Origin: Croceimicrobium sp965656185
Lineage (GTDB): Bacteria; Bacteroidota; Bacteroidia; Flavobacteriales; Schleiferiaceae
Direction: 5' to 3'
DNA length: 64,000 bases
Assembly (NCBI GenBank): GCA_965656185.1
Contig: CBFHJH010000002.1
Span: 124,001 to 188,000, forward strand
Each line of letters opens with the position of its first letter. The stretch's first letter is position 1. The translations under genes were made by a program, and so were the position numbers. Positions 43,800 to 53,061 of this stretch are shown here, in pieces. The notes under the pieces are model-generated. The model did no database searches. It was not told where the DNA came from and was given only the letters and a program-made list of their open reading frames with translations.

Positions 43800-46586
43800 T
43801 TATTTTTTGATCAGTTTTTGTCTACTTAAACGTCCATCACTTTCTACTTCGATCCAGTAAAAGCCGGGACTCAAATCTCGAATTGATAGTTGCTTTACGG
43901 CAGCCCATTCAATTTGCTCCATCCTCGTTTCTTGCAGCAGTCGGCCGTCGCTGTGGTACAAACGAAGTTGCGGGGCTTCACTGCAGCGACCATTGTGTTC
44001 TACCGTGATATAGTCTCCTGCCGGATTAGGAAATACAGAGATGCTTTGCTCCCACAGTGGATGTTCTACGGCGCCAATGTTTAGTACTTCTAAACGCTGG
44101 GTGGTATACAAGCGATACTCTCCGGGCTGGAGGTTAAGTAGGGCATTAGGGTCACTTACATTGATGCTATCACCACTGAAGTGTTCGTACCACCAACCAG
44201 TGCTTTGGAACTGAGGATTCACATTAGCGCTAAAAACGCCAAAATTACCTACGATAGTGGCGTCGAAATCGCTGTGATTTAGATTGATACGCTTGGTGGT
44301 GCCGGCTAAGCCATAGGAGTAATTGTTAGTATTAAAGGTGGGGTTTTGAACCCTTAACTTGATAATTTCCGAGCTAATATCGTACAATCGCTTACGGGCG
44401 GGAACAGACTGGTAATTCCATAGAATAGGTTTGTTGCAAACTCTACAAGGGTCATTGATACCAATGTCATACCCTAATTCTCCGAATTGCCAGAGCATCT
44501 TGGGTCCCGGAATCATGTAAAGAAATAATGAGCTGAGTTCTTTGCGCATTAGAGCAGTGGTAAGATCCTTAGTGTCATATCCGCCCTGAGCGTTACCGAA
44601 ATTAAGAAGCTTAAAGAGAATGCGTTCTTCATCGTGACTCTCTTGATAGGCTACTAAATGTTTATCATTCCAACCTCTTTCCGAGGCAAAAGCACCTGAG
44701 AAATTAGAACCAGGAATGTAACCCATCGCCGCTTCCGAGTAGTCGTGATTATGATTGCCCCAGAGTAAGAAGCCTAAATTAGATAACGCCTGTTCCTCAC
44801 TATTATCGGCAAAATGCTCCAAGATCATGTAGCTCCCCGGACGAGCGGCTTCCATCTTGTCCTTTAAATTACTTAAGATATCTATACGGTCTTGGTCGTA
44901 GGCACCCCATGCTCCAACATTACCTAAAGTGTTCTTTTGGGTAAAGCCCTTACTGAGGTCCATTCGATAGCCGTCTACCTGATACTCACTTACCCAGTAT
45001 TCCATGATCCGTTCCGCAAAAATCCGCGTTGCATCCGCTTCGTGATCGAAATCAAAACCCACATTAAAGTCATGTTTTGGATCTACATTCATCCAGGGGT
45101 TTTGTGGCGTAGGCTTGCCATAAGACCCTTGACTGGGATCGAAGTAGAGCTGCACAAAGGGGCTCTGACCAAATGCATGGTTCAATACCACATCTATGAA
45201 AACTGCAATTCCGCGACCGTGGCACTCATCTACAAAGGCCTTGAATTTATCGGGCGTACCGTAGTACTTGTCGAGGGCCATGTGGAAACTAGGATTATAA
45301 CCCCAACTTTCGTTTCCTTCAAATTCATTCACTGGCATAAGCTCAATGGCATTAATGCCCAGGCGTTGCAGGTAATCTAAGGTATCGATCAGGGTCTGGT
45401 AATTATGGGTGGCGACAAAATCGCGGATCAATAATTCATAAATGATAAGATCTTCCTTTGCGGGGGGGCTGAAATTGCTGTGCCGCCAATTGTAAGCCGG
45501 TCGGTCCATTTCAATAAGACTGGCAATACCCGTAGTCTTATCGTCGGGATAAGGATGTGGATTGGGGTAAGTTGTAGCGTCGATAAAGCCATCGTTCCAG
45601 GGGTCTATGATCAACTCCGAATAAGGATCGGCAATCTTTAACTCACCGTCTACCCAATACTGAAAAGCGTATTTCTGACCTGGATTTAGACTATCGATGC
45701 TAAGCCACCAATCGGTACCATTCGTATCCAGGTTCATGAAGTAATCAGGATGAGGTTCCCAGTTATTAAAATCACCGATCACGTAAACGTAATCCTTAAA
45801 TGGTGCATGTAGTTTTAAAGTTAATTGGCTTGGACCATCGTAATTAATTCCCATTTTGCTCCCGGCGGGAGCAGCAGTGGTATTTACAGGGCCATTTACG
45901 ATATAATAAACGGTGTCGCGGACCGTGCTGCTGCCATCAGTGGCCACCATTTCTAAGAGGTGTCGGCCGGCTGATCCGGCGCTGATGGTAGTAGTTAAGC
46001 TTCTGCTATTCGTGTCGGAAGCCACTAAGCTACCATTGTCGAAAACCTGTATATCAGCATCTACGCTGGTAGCGCAATTTAAGTTAATGTTCTGACCATT
46101 TGAATAGATCTGGCTGCCTTGGGGACTTAAGAACCGTCCGATCAATCCTACATTGGCTGGGTAGATTGGATAAAATATATCACTCCCGTCTGCCGCACGA
46201 CCTACGGTATTTCCGCTGGCATCGCGAAAAACAAAAGCTAATTCGGTAACTACCGTACCGGCACTTACATTGTAAAAGCTTGGGATATGATAACTAATGC
46301 TATGTTTATTATTTCCTAAGGCCGTCATAAGTACGTTGGGGTCGGCCGTTCCCCAATTACCTTGAACATTTTGCCAATTGCCGGGTCCACCGCTTTGGGT
46401 AATGATTCCGGTATGGGCATAAACGGGTACAAAGCCACTTAATGCACCGTTGCCTTCCGTAGCGTCGAAAGTGATGGTAACGGTGTCATTTTGATTGGGA
46501 AAAGCAGGGTCTACACTTACTACCTGGGCCTGGGAATTTTGCAGACCAAGACAGCCTAGCATGCTGAGCAGTAGGTATTTTCTCAT
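43800..46586 (-). CDS. Secreted GH13 alpha-amylase family protein with T9SS type A domain
   Basis: A 928-residue surface or secreted alpha-glucan hydrolase. A signal peptide (ending LQNSQAQ) is followed by Ig-like domains and a CBM48-like early set (VIGDFNNWEPHPDY, about residue 268). The GH13 barrel has AIELMPVNEFEGNESWGYN, VFIDVVLNHAFG, nucleophile DGYRMDLSKG (about 542), acid ILEHFADN (about 591) and ESHDEERIL (about 650). The C-terminal T9SS domain starts VFPNPAGDYITVEHNG. Operator site E lies upstream, linking it to the intracellular glycogen genes. Exact substrate (starch, glycogen or pullulan) is not visible. Confidence 0.9.
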   Translation of the reverse strand: MRKYLLLSMLGCLGLQNSQAQVVSVDPAFPNQNDTVTITFDATEGNGALSGFVPVYAHTGIITQSGGPGNWQNVQGNWGTADPNVLMTALGNNKHSISYHIPSFYNVSAGTVVTELAFVFRDASGNTVGRAADGSDIFYPIYPANVGLIGRFLSPQGSQIYSNGQNINLNCATSVDADIQVFDNGSLVASDTNSRSLTTTISAGSAGRHLLEMVATDGSSTVRDTVYYIVNGPVNTTAAPAGSKMGINYDGPSQLTLKLHAPFKDYVYVIGDFNNWEPHPDYFMNLDTNGTDWWLSIDSLNPGQKYAFQYWVDGELKIADPYSELIIDPWNDGFIDATTYPNPHPYPDDKTTGIASLIEMDRPAYNWRHSNFSPPAKEDLIIYELLIRDFVATHNYQTLIDTLDYLQRLGINAIELMPVNEFEGNESWGYNPSFHMALDKYYGTPDKFKAFVDECHGRGIAVFIDVVLNHAFGQSPFVQLYFDPSQGSYGKPTPQNPWMNVDPKHDFNVGFDFDHEADATRIFAERIMEYWVSEYQVDGYRMDLSKGFTQKNTLGNVGAWGAYDQDRIDILSNLKDKMEAARPGSYMILEHFADNSEEQALSNLGFLLWGNHNHDYSEAAMGYIPGSNFSGAFASERGWNDKHLVAYQESHDEERILFKLLNFGNAQGGYDTKDLTTALMRKELSSLFLYMIPGPKMLWQFGELGYDIGINDPCRVCNKPILWNYQSVPARKRLYDISSEIIKLRVQNPTFNTNNYSYGLAGTTKRINLNHSDFDATIVGNFGVFSANVNPQFQSTGWWYEHFSGDSINVSDPNALLNLQPGEYRLYTTQRLEVLNIGAVEHPLWEQSISVFPNPAGDYITVEHNGRCSEAPQLRLYHSDGRLLQETRMEQIEWAAVKQLSIRDLSPGFYWIEVESDGRLSRQKLIKK

Positions 46587-46663
46587 TTGGTGAAATTTGT
46601 GGCAATTTACGAAATTTTCTGGTCGATAGCACTTTGAATGAAGCTCTATCCCTTTGTGGCTGG

Positions 46664-46688
46664 ACTTTGTGTCATTGGTACACTTAAT
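46664..46688. promoter_or_regulatory. Candidate operator, site E (GH13 amylase)
   Basis: ACTTT-GTGTC, 5 bases, TACAC-TTAAT. One mismatch in the inner left half-site. It is centred 90 bp upstream of the amylase ATG, in the divergent gap with rdgB. Confidence 0.6.
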
Positions 46689-46767
46689 TTCTAAGCTAGG
46701 CCTAAGATTGCACTGATATCATTTTTAGCTATCGCCTCAATATTCTCATATTCTTCTATCTGCTTCT

Positions 46768-46775
46768 TAACTTTG
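46768..46775 (+). promoter_or_regulatory. -7 box TAACTTTG for rdgB
   Basis: Exact TAnnTTTG match 28 bases upstream of ATG 46804. Confidence 0.55.
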
Positions 46776-46803
46776 TGCTTCTAGATAACTCCAAAACAGC
46801 CCT

Positions 46804-47382
46804 ATGGAAAAATTGATATTTGCTTCTCACAACGCCAATAAAACCAAAGAAATTCGTGCTCTTTTACGCAGTCACGAGGTTTTGTCTTTGGCCGACCTAA
46901 ATTATGATCAAGATATTCCAGAAACCGGTCAAACTTTGGCGGAGAATGCCGAGATCAAGGCACGTACCATTTATAACACCTACAAGCAACCGGTTTTTGC
47001 CGATGATACCGGTTTGATTGTTCCTAGTTTGAATGGGGAACCTGGAGTTTATTCGGCCCGATATGCGGGAGCATCGGCCGATGCAGAGTCTAATATGGAG
47101 AAGCTTTTGACCAAGCTTCAAGGTAGCGCTCAGCGTGAAGCTTATTTCGAGACCGTGATCTGCTACATCAACCTAAAGGGGGAAGCACTTTTTTTTAGCG
47201 GAAGGGTAGACGGTGAGATTCTAGAAAGTAAGCAAGGTAAGGAGGGTTTTGGCTACGACCCTATTTTTCAACCAGAAGGTGAAGAATTGAGCTTTGCCCA
47301 AATGCCGGCTTGGCAAAAGAATGAAATGAGCCATCGGGCCAGAGCCCTAGCTGCTTTTATTCGTCATCTTCAGGCCAAGTAA
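46804..47382 (+). CDS. rdgB: Non-canonical purine NTP pyrophosphatase (RdgB/HAM1)
   Basis: A 192-residue house-cleaning enzyme hydrolysing ITP, XTP and dITP to monophosphates. It begins MEKLIFASHNANKTKEIRAL with the substrate-binding SHNANKxxEI motif. It continues ETGQTLAENAEIKA, PVFADDTGLIV (catalytic Asp), GVYSARYAG and GFGYDPIFQPEG, and closes with the SHRARAL motif. Length is standard. Its last 26 bases overlap the convergent rsmD gene. Confidence 0.95.
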   Translation: MEKLIFASHNANKTKEIRALLRSHEVLSLADLNYDQDIPETGQTLAENAEIKARTIYNTYKQPVFADDTGLIVPSLNGEPGVYSARYAGASADAESNMEKLLTKLQGSAQREAYFETVICYINLKGEALFFSGRVDGEILESKQGKEGFGYDPIFQPEGEELSFAQMPAWQKNEMSHRARALAAFIRHLQAK

Positions 47383-47911
47383 AAAAGCTAAAGCGCACTT
47401 TGCCATATTTACGACTTTCATGAAAATGTTCTAATTCAGAGAGGTCACTCATACTGTCATGCTCCAATACCAGCATGCCGTTTTTGGCGAGTAACTTTTT
47501 AAAGAAGATCTGTTCTACTAAATGTTCATAGCCCTCATAGTCGTAAGGAGGGTCAGCTAAAATGAGATCATAGCTTTGGTAATCGCGTTTAATAAACTCT
47601 AAGGCTTCCGAACGATGAACGATGGCCGAATCGGCAAAACCCAATTGGTTCATGGTTTTCTCAATGAACTGACAACACTTGGTATTTTGATCGACGATGC
47701 TGAGGTCTTCACAACCACGGCTAGCTAATTCGTAGCTCAGATTGCCGGTACCGGCGAAGAGGTCCAGTGCTTTGATCTCATCAAAGTAAAAATGATTATT
47801 GAGAATATTGAAAAGGCTTTCCTTGGCAAAGTCGGTAGTGGGACGCACCGGTAAAGAGCCCGGAGCTTTAATGATTTTGCCACGAAATTTGCCGCTAATG
47901 ATACGGGTCAT
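47357..47911 (-). CDS. rsmD: 16S rRNA (guanine(966)-N2)-methyltransferase RsmD
   Basis: A 184-residue SAM-dependent rRNA methyltransferase acting on G966 in the 30S head. It starts MTRIISGKFRGKIIKAP, typical of RsmD, with VRPTTDFAKESLFNIL, the SAM motif ALDLFAGTGNLSYE and the catalytic motif LILADPPYDYEGY. ATG 47911 overlaps the DUF3822 stop by 4 bases, a common Bacteroidota pairing. Confidence 0.94.
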   Translation of the reverse strand: MTRIISGKFRGKIIKAPGSLPVRPTTDFAKESLFNILNNHFYFDEIKALDLFAGTGNLSYELASRGCEDLSIVDQNTKCCQFIEKTMNQLGFADSAIVHRSEALEFIKRDYQSYDLILADPPYDYEGYEHLVEQIFFKKLLAKNGMLVLEHDSMSDLSELEHFHESRKYGKVRFSFFTWPEDDE

Positions 47912-48765
47912 AGTCCGCCAATAAGGTTGAAATTAGTACGTAGTTCTTGCAGGCTGATATCTTCTGAGCAACTAAAGCCAACCGGTAAACTCATTTCCTT
48001 CACTTCGCCTATATATCGAGCTAATAAAGTTTGCAGCTTATCGCCTTTTATGCTGTGGCCGCTTAAGCTCAATTTAAGTTCGGTCGGTAAGATCCGGTTT
48101 TGCTCCAAGCTATACAGGATAAAGTACAGTAGGTCTTCTTCACTCGCAAAATCGAAGTTATTATACCATTGCAGTTTACCGTCTTGTGCTAAGTAGAAGT
48201 CGGCGGTATTCGGATTTACATGCAAATAGGCAAATTGCTCGTCTTTTGGCAATAGTTGGTAAAGTTCATCTACTGCGGTGCCTAGGTGTTTAATGGTGGC
48301 ATTAGGGAAGCGCTTTTGGATCCATTCTATCAAACGTAGGGGAGAGGCATAAACCAAAATGGCCTTGCTTCCTTGCCAGTGATCGGAGTAGATATGCTCC
48401 CCTTTTGCCAATTTACAGGTATAGGAAAGGATGGCCGGACCTTGTTCTTTTTCGTAAAGATGTTCCGGTACCAAACTGAACTTATTGTAATTGATCAGGA
48501 CTCGAATGCTGGCTGCTTCGGAAAGGGGATAGGAAATTTGACCGATGGCCTTTTCAAAGCGCTTCAGTAATTCTTCCAGGTCTTCCATTTCCGACCAGTG
48601 CTCATTGGCACTGAAAATCAACTTTTGTTTGCCTTGATCGGCACCTATAACGGAAAAGCCTGTCGGGGACAGGCTTACTACAATATGACTTTCCTTAAAG
48701 CTTTCGCGATTTAGATCGGCATCGGCCTTTAGTGAAAGAGAAATATTATTATTTCCAGTTACCAC
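47908..48765 (-). CDS. DUF3822 family protein
   Basis: A 285-residue protein of the DUF3822 family, which has an actin-like ATPase type fold: strands HIVVSLSPTGFSVIG, YLHVNPNTADFYLAQDG and LKLSLSGHSIKGDK. The function is unknown; it is regularly coded next to rsmD in Bacteroidota. The start is GTG 48765 within the end of the upstream membrane-protein gene (17-base overlap); no ATG is in a suitable place. Confidence 0.82.
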   Translation of the reverse strand: MVTGNNNISLSLKADADLNRESFKESHIVVSLSPTGFSVIGADQGKQKLIFSANEHWSEMEDLEELLKRFEKAIGQISYPLSEAASIRVLINYNKFSLVPEHLYEKEQGPAILSYTCKLAKGEHIYSDHWQGSKAILVYASPLRLIEWIQKRFPNATIKHLGTAVDELYQLLPKDEQFAYLHVNPNTADFYLAQDGKLQWYNNFDFASEEDLLYFILYSLEQNRILPTELKLSLSGHSIKGDKLQTLLARYIGEVKEMSLPVGFSCSEDISLQELRTNFNLIGGL

Positions 48766-49357
48766 TCAGCGTAGGTTCATTTATATCTCCCACCTGTAAG
48801 GCGTAATCTTCGTCGATGTACTGGTCGTAACGATCTAAAACATCGTGGAAGATAGCCGTATTAGGTGCTTTCGCTTCAAAAACCGGTACCACCACTTCAT
48901 TCACTTCCAGTTTTCCGGCCTCTACCATGAAAGGCTCCTTATCGCTGAAGGGGATGTAACGAAGACTTTCGGGATCGAATTCAGGGCCAAATAATTTATT
49001 TCGTACCGACTCAAAACCAAGCACCTTGGTAATGATGGTATCTTTTTCCATTTCCTGCTGATACACCTTGTCGTAGTACATGAAAGACGAGTCTTTACGC
49101 TCAATGATGGCGATCTCACCCGTGTCTACCCAAGCTATCAGGGCATCGATGTCATTGGCGAAGGCCAAGTACTCCGAGCGATGCGCTTTTTGTACATCAC
49201 GAATTTGCTCCAAGCGCATCTTAACCACGTTGTAGCGTTTTTCTTTCAATTTTTCGAAATCGATCGGATCTTGAATGATTGCGTATAAGCGATAACCTAA
49301 GAATAGGATAATCAGAAAAAGACCTAATTTAATCAATAATGAAGTTGTGCGATTCAT
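48749..49357 (-). CDS. Conserved membrane-anchored protein, unknown function
   Basis: A 202-residue protein with one N-terminal transmembrane helix (LLIKLGLFLIILFLGYRLY) and a soluble domain starting with a charged helix (FEKLKEKRYNVVKMRLEQIR). Residues PFMVEAGKLEVNEVVVPVFE suggest a beta-rich outer domain. I know similar proteins only as hypothetical neighbours of DUF3822/rsmD. It is the first gene of this three-gene unit, with a promoter box upstream. Confidence 0.75.
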   Translation of the reverse strand: MNRTTSLLIKLGLFLIILFLGYRLYAIIQDPIDFEKLKEKRYNVVKMRLEQIRDVQKAHRSEYLAFANDIDALIAWVDTGEIAIIERKDSSFMYYDKVYQQEMEKDTIITKVLGFESVRNKLFGPEFDPESLRYIPFSDKEPFMVEAGKLEVNEVVVPVFEAKAPNTAIFHDVLDRYDQYIDEDYALQVGDINEPTLSGNWK

Positions 49358-49391
49358 CGTAAATACGAGCGTTTGGTGTTCGTGCTTGCGA

Positions 49392-49399
49392 CAAAACTA
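49392..49399 (-). promoter_or_regulatory. -7 box TAGTTTTG for the membrane protein-DUF3822-rsmD operon
   Basis: Exact TAnnTTTG match 35 bases upstream of ATG 49357, in the divergent gap with the helicase gene. Confidence 0.58.
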
Positions 49400-49412
49400 C
49401 AATTTTTTTCAC

Positions 49413-49444
49413 TTGCGAAAATCTTTTTTACATCCCTACTTTTG
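49413..49444 (+). promoter_or_regulatory. Promoter TTG, 21 bp, TACTTTTG for the RecD-like helicase
   Basis: TTG at 49413-49415 and TACTTTTG at 49437-49444, spaced as in Bacteroidota promoters. The predicted start (about 49450) falls on the ATG at 49449, implying a leaderless or nearly leaderless transcript. Confidence 0.65.
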
Positions 49445-49448
49445 AAGC

Positions 49449-50861
49449 ATGCAACAAGCCTTGAAACGCGCCTTTTACACAGACCTTAAATTGGCATTTC
49501 CACATCATCCTACGGCAGACCAATTGGAGGCCTTTAAGCAGCTCACCATCTTTTGGGTGGAAAAGAACCGCGATCAAGTTTTCCTGTTGCGTGGATACGC
49601 CGGTACCGGTAAAACAAGCCTGATCCAAGCCTTGACTAAGATATTGCCGAAATACCAAGCTAAGTCGGTACTAATGGCACCAACCGGTAGAGCAGCAAAG
49701 GTGATGAGTACTTATTCTGGTCGGCCTGCTTTTACCATCCACAAATACATCTATCAGTTACAAACTGATGGCCGTGGTTCGATGCTATTTAAACTGCGCG
49801 CCAATAAATCCCGCAATACGCTTTTCATTGTCGACGAGGCTTCCATGATCAATGACGATCGCAGTCAGTGGTCGGGCTCACTTCTGGCCGATCTCCTGGA
49901 GTTCGTAGCTTCGGGGCACCAATGTCAATTACTTTTGGTAGGTGATGTGGCTCAATTGCCACCGGTTAATAGTGAGAATAGTCCGGCTATCGATGGCGAT
50001 TACCTTGCCCGATTGTATGGCATGGATCACTTGGGAGTAGAGATGAAGACCGTGATGCGCCAGGAAGAAGATTCTATGATTTTGGTCAATGCCACTGATC
50101 TACGAGACTTGCAAATCAGTAGTCCCTATCAACAACCGTGTTTTCAGATCGGCCCCGATTTTATACGGCTCCAGGAGGGCTTTGAGGTGGAGGACGCGCT
50201 TAACACCGCTATTTCGGAAGTGGGCAAAGAGGAAATGTGCATTATTGTCCGCTCTAATAAGCGCGCTAATCTCTATAATCAGCAATTGCGTAATCGCATA
50301 TTGTGGCAAGAAGATGAAATTTCGAGTGGCGACTTTCTCATGGTGGTAAAGAATAATTACCACTGGTTGCCCGATGGTCATAAGGCGGGCTTTATCGCCA
50401 ATGGCGATATCTTGGAGTTGATGGAGATCTACGAGTATATCGACCTTTACGATCGTCGTTTTGCACGGGTCAAAGTGCGTTTTACCGATTACGATGAAGC
50501 TAAGCCTTTCGAAACCTTGATTATGCTCGAAACTCTATTGCATCCAGGCCCGTCTTTAAGCTGGGAAGAGCAAAGGGCCTTTGTAGATCAGGTAATGCTC
50601 GACTATGAAGACCTTCCTTCCAAATCGGCTAAAATGCTCGAGCTGAAAAAGAATCCTTATGTCAACGCCCTTCAGGTTAAATTCGCCTATGCCATAACCG
50701 GACACAAAGCTCAAGGGGGGCAGTGGGAAAGGGTTTTTATCGAACATCCTTGGCGACCAGAACAGGAGTTTACCCTCGACTATTTACGCTGGCTCTACAC
50801 CGCCATAACCAGAGCAAAGGACCGGGTCTACCTCTTGGGCTTTCCCGCCGAATATTTCTAA
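49449..50861 (+). CDS. RecD-like ATP-dependent DNA helicase
   Basis: A 470-residue superfamily 1B helicase. Walker A is LRGYAGTGKTSLIQAL near residue 46, followed by APTGRAAKVMS (motif Ia), IVDEASMI (motif II), LVGDVAQLPPV (motif III) and the C-terminal motifs AYAITGHKAQGGQW and YTAITRAKDRVYLL (V and VI). It is shorter than RecD2 and has no N-terminal extension. A role in DNA repair or recombination is inferred. Its end overlaps the convergent gluQ gene by 4 bases. Confidence 0.9.
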   Translation: MQQALKRAFYTDLKLAFPHHPTADQLEAFKQLTIFWVEKNRDQVFLLRGYAGTGKTSLIQALTKILPKYQAKSVLMAPTGRAAKVMSTYSGRPAFTIHKYIYQLQTDGRGSMLFKLRANKSRNTLFIVDEASMINDDRSQWSGSLLADLLEFVASGHQCQLLLVGDVAQLPPVNSENSPAIDGDYLARLYGMDHLGVEMKTVMRQEEDSMILVNATDLRDLQISSPYQQPCFQIGPDFIRLQEGFEVEDALNTAISEVGKEEMCIIVRSNKRANLYNQQLRNRILWQEDEISSGDFLMVVKNNYHWLPDGHKAGFIANGDILELMEIYEYIDLYDRRFARVKVRFTDYDEAKPFETLIMLETLLHPGPSLSWEEQRAFVDQVMLDYEDLPSKSAKMLELKKNPYVNALQVKFAYAITGHKAQGGQWERVFIEHPWRPEQEFTLDYLRWLYTAITRAKDRVYLLGFPAEYF

Positions 50862-51727
50862 TTTTCGGCTTGGTATCGCTCTAAAAGTTCGGGCAGGCTT
50901 TCGCCTGATGTGATTATCCCTAAATGCTCAGCCAGCTTTTTGAGGAGTGCTTTTTTATTAGCCTTTCGATTATAGATTTCTGCCGCGGGAGCCGCTTTGC
51001 TTTTTGAAAGTTTTTCACCCTGCTTTAATACCAAAGGATGGTGGTGAAATCGGATAGCTTTAAACTGCTTTTCTTCCAGTAGATCGGCAATTAGGAACTG
51101 GCAAACGCTAGATTCCCAAAGGTCTTCACCCCGCACAATGTGGCTAATCGAATAATGAAGGTCATCACAAAGGGAACTCAACTGGTAAGCAACGTGTGCA
51201 TCTTTGGAGTAAAGTACTGGATAGGCCATTTCTGAACTTAAGCTTTCAGTTCTTGCCTTGCCTCGCCAATTAAGGAGAGGCGCTTCACCCTGAGCTAATT
51301 TTAAGCGTAGGGCCTGTTTCTTTTGAGTATCTAAGGAATGTGTTAAGCAATACCCGTCGTAAGCACTGCTGCCCTGTCTTTCTACTATTTCCCTTCGGCT
51401 GCAGCTACAAGGAAATACTAATTGTCCCGCTTTTAATTGCTCGAGTTTTTTACGGTAAAGCTCTACTCGATGCAATTGTGACCAATTTTTTTCAAAGTCC
51501 GCTACGCCGCTAGGACCTTCATCGTAATCGATACCAAGCGCATCCAAACTCCGGAAAATGTCAGCCAAATACTCAGGGCGGTAGCGTCGCCGATCTAGGT
51601 CGTCTATGCGCAATAAAATTTGCAGTCCGGCCTTCCGCGCCTTAAGCCAAGTAAGGCCAAAAGAAAATAAATTACCAAAGTGCAAATAGCCCGATGGGGT
51701 GGGAGCGATACGGGTTTTAAGACTCAT
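50858..51727 (-). CDS. gluQ: Glutamyl-queuosine tRNA(Asp) synthetase-like protein
   Basis: A 289-residue paralogue of the GluRS catalytic domain without the anticodon-binding domain; such enzymes load Glu onto queuosine 34 of tRNA-Asp. It begins TRIAPTPSGYLHFGN (HIGH-like motif). The zinc ligands are in FPCSCSRREI plus YDGYC, and the KMSKS-like GEKLSKSKAA lies near residue 240. The short length and zinc site support GluQ over a truncated GltX. Confidence 0.87.
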   Translation of the reverse strand: MSLKTRIAPTPSGYLHFGNLFSFGLTWLKARKAGLQILLRIDDLDRRRYRPEYLADIFRSLDALGIDYDEGPSGVADFEKNWSQLHRVELYRKKLEQLKAGQLVFPCSCSRREIVERQGSSAYDGYCLTHSLDTQKKQALRLKLAQGEAPLLNWRGKARTESLSSEMAYPVLYSKDAHVAYQLSSLCDDLHYSISHIVRGEDLWESSVCQFLIADLLEEKQFKAIRFHHHPLVLKQGEKLSKSKAAPAAEIYNRKANKKALLKKLAEHLGIITSGESLPELLERYQAEN

Positions 51728-51779
51728 AATTCAAAATAATGAATTCTCCTTAAGCCAAGGATGTTTTATTATTGCAGAT

Positions 51780-52331
51780 ATGAAACGCTTCTTAGGCAAA
51801 CTCTTTTTTAAACTGGCCGGTTGGAAACTTACAGCCGAAATTACCGAAGAAATGAAACATTCGGTAATGGTGGCGGCCCCGCATACTTCTAATTGGGACT
51901 TTCCCTTTGCCTTAGCGGCTTTTTGGATGATGGGCTTGGATCTAAAGTATTTCATTAAAGATTTGTACACTAAGGGTTTACATGGTTACTTCTTTCGCTG
52001 GACCGGCGCTATTGGCGTTAATCAGAAAGCAAAGAATAACCTTACCGAATATGCGGTAGGCCTGCTAAAAGAGCGCAAAATGGTAATCTTGGTTCCCGCC
52101 GAAGGTACGCGAAAGAGAGTCGAAAAATGGCGCACCGGCTTTTACCGCATTGCCACCGAAGCAGGAGTTCCCATTAGTTTAGGTTACCTAGATTTTAAAA
52201 GAAAAGAAGCCGGAACGATGGGCGTTTTTTGGCCCAGTGGCGACTTCGAAAAGGATATGCAATTCATCCAAAACCAATACTTGGATAAAGAAGGCAAAAA
52301 TCCTGAAAATTATAATCCACAGATCTATTAA
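51780..52331 (+). CDS. 1-acyl-glycerol-phosphate acyltransferase-like protein
   Basis: A 183-residue lipid acyltransferase of the PlsC/LPLAT superfamily. The catalytic HxxxxD is in VAAPHTSNWDFPFAL (about residue 35), and the acyl-acceptor motif is VPAEGTRKRVEKW (about residue 105). It starts at ATG 51780 (MKRFLGKLFFKLAGWKL); a longer frame would overlap gluQ. This short type is common in Bacteroidota; its substrate is not known. Convergent with the SDR gene (4-base overlap). Confidence 0.85.
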   Translation: MKRFLGKLFFKLAGWKLTAEITEEMKHSVMVAAPHTSNWDFPFALAAFWMMGLDLKYFIKDLYTKGLHGYFFRWTGAIGVNQKAKNNLTEYAVGLLKERKMVILVPAEGTRKRVEKWRTGFYRIATEAGVPISLGYLDFKRKEAGTMGVFWPSGDFEKDMQFIQNQYLDKEGKNPENYNPQIY

Positions 52332-53047
52332 GAACCGGGTGGTCTGCTCGGTCTAACCTCCACTTTAGATGGTAAGGTACGCGGGTGGATCTTCAAGAGG
52401 TCCACGATCATTTGCCCTATATCTTCTGGCTGTATTTTCCAAGCGTCTTCCTCCGAAGGAACATGTCCGTTAAAATGGCTGGTTACCGAACCGGGCATTA
52501 TGGTCGTAACTTTTACATCATAGGGGCGGAAGTCCAGCATAGCCGCTTGAGAGAAACCGCTTACTGCAAATTTACTGGCATTGTAGGCACTACCCTTGGC
52601 AAAGAAATTAGTACCTGCCAAACTGCTAATAGTGAAGATATAGCCTTTACTTTTCTTGAGTGCATCGGCGGCCGCTCTAATGCTGTAAAACACGCCGTTC
52701 ACATTGGTTTCGATAACTGCATTCCAATCCTCGATGGCCATCTCATCGATCGCCGCAAAGTGGCCAATTCCCGCATTCGCGATTAGGACATCCAGTTGTC
52801 CCCATTTTTCTAAAATTTTGCCGCTGGCCACCTCTTGAGCCTTATAATCTCGTACGTCCATCTCTATGGGTAGAACCTCTCCACCGTGCTCCTTGCTTAA
52901 ACGATTGGCTGCGTCTTGCGCACTTTTTAAGGAACGACTAGAGATCGCCACTTTCATACCTTCTTTTAAAAGGCTTTCGGCGATACCGTAGCCGATACCC
53001 TTGTTGCCACCGGTAATAAAGGCGACCTTATCATATACTTGTGTCAT
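52328..53047 (-). CDS. Short-chain dehydrogenase/reductase
   Basis: A 239-residue classical SDR. The cofactor motif TGGNKGIGYG lies near residue 12, NAGIG near 86, the catalytic Ser in TISSLAG near 139 and YNASK (Tyr/Lys) near 152. The Arg in SSRSLKS after strand 2 suggests NADP(H). Substrate unknown; 3-oxoacyl reductase-like activity is possible. ATG 53047 is used (a TTG one codon earlier is less likely). Confidence 0.88.
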   Translation of the reverse strand: MTQVYDKVAFITGGNKGIGYGIAESLLKEGMKVAISSRSLKSAQDAANRLSKEHGGEVLPIEMDVRDYKAQEVASGKILEKWGQLDVLIANAGIGHFAAIDEMAIEDWNAVIETNVNGVFYSIRAAADALKKSKGYIFTISSLAGTNFFAKGSAYNASKFAVSGFSQAAMLDFRPYDVKVTTIMPGSVTSHFNGHVPSEEDAWKIQPEDIGQMIVDLLKIHPRTLPSKVEVRPSRPPGS

Positions 53048-53061
53048 CAAATTAGTATTTA

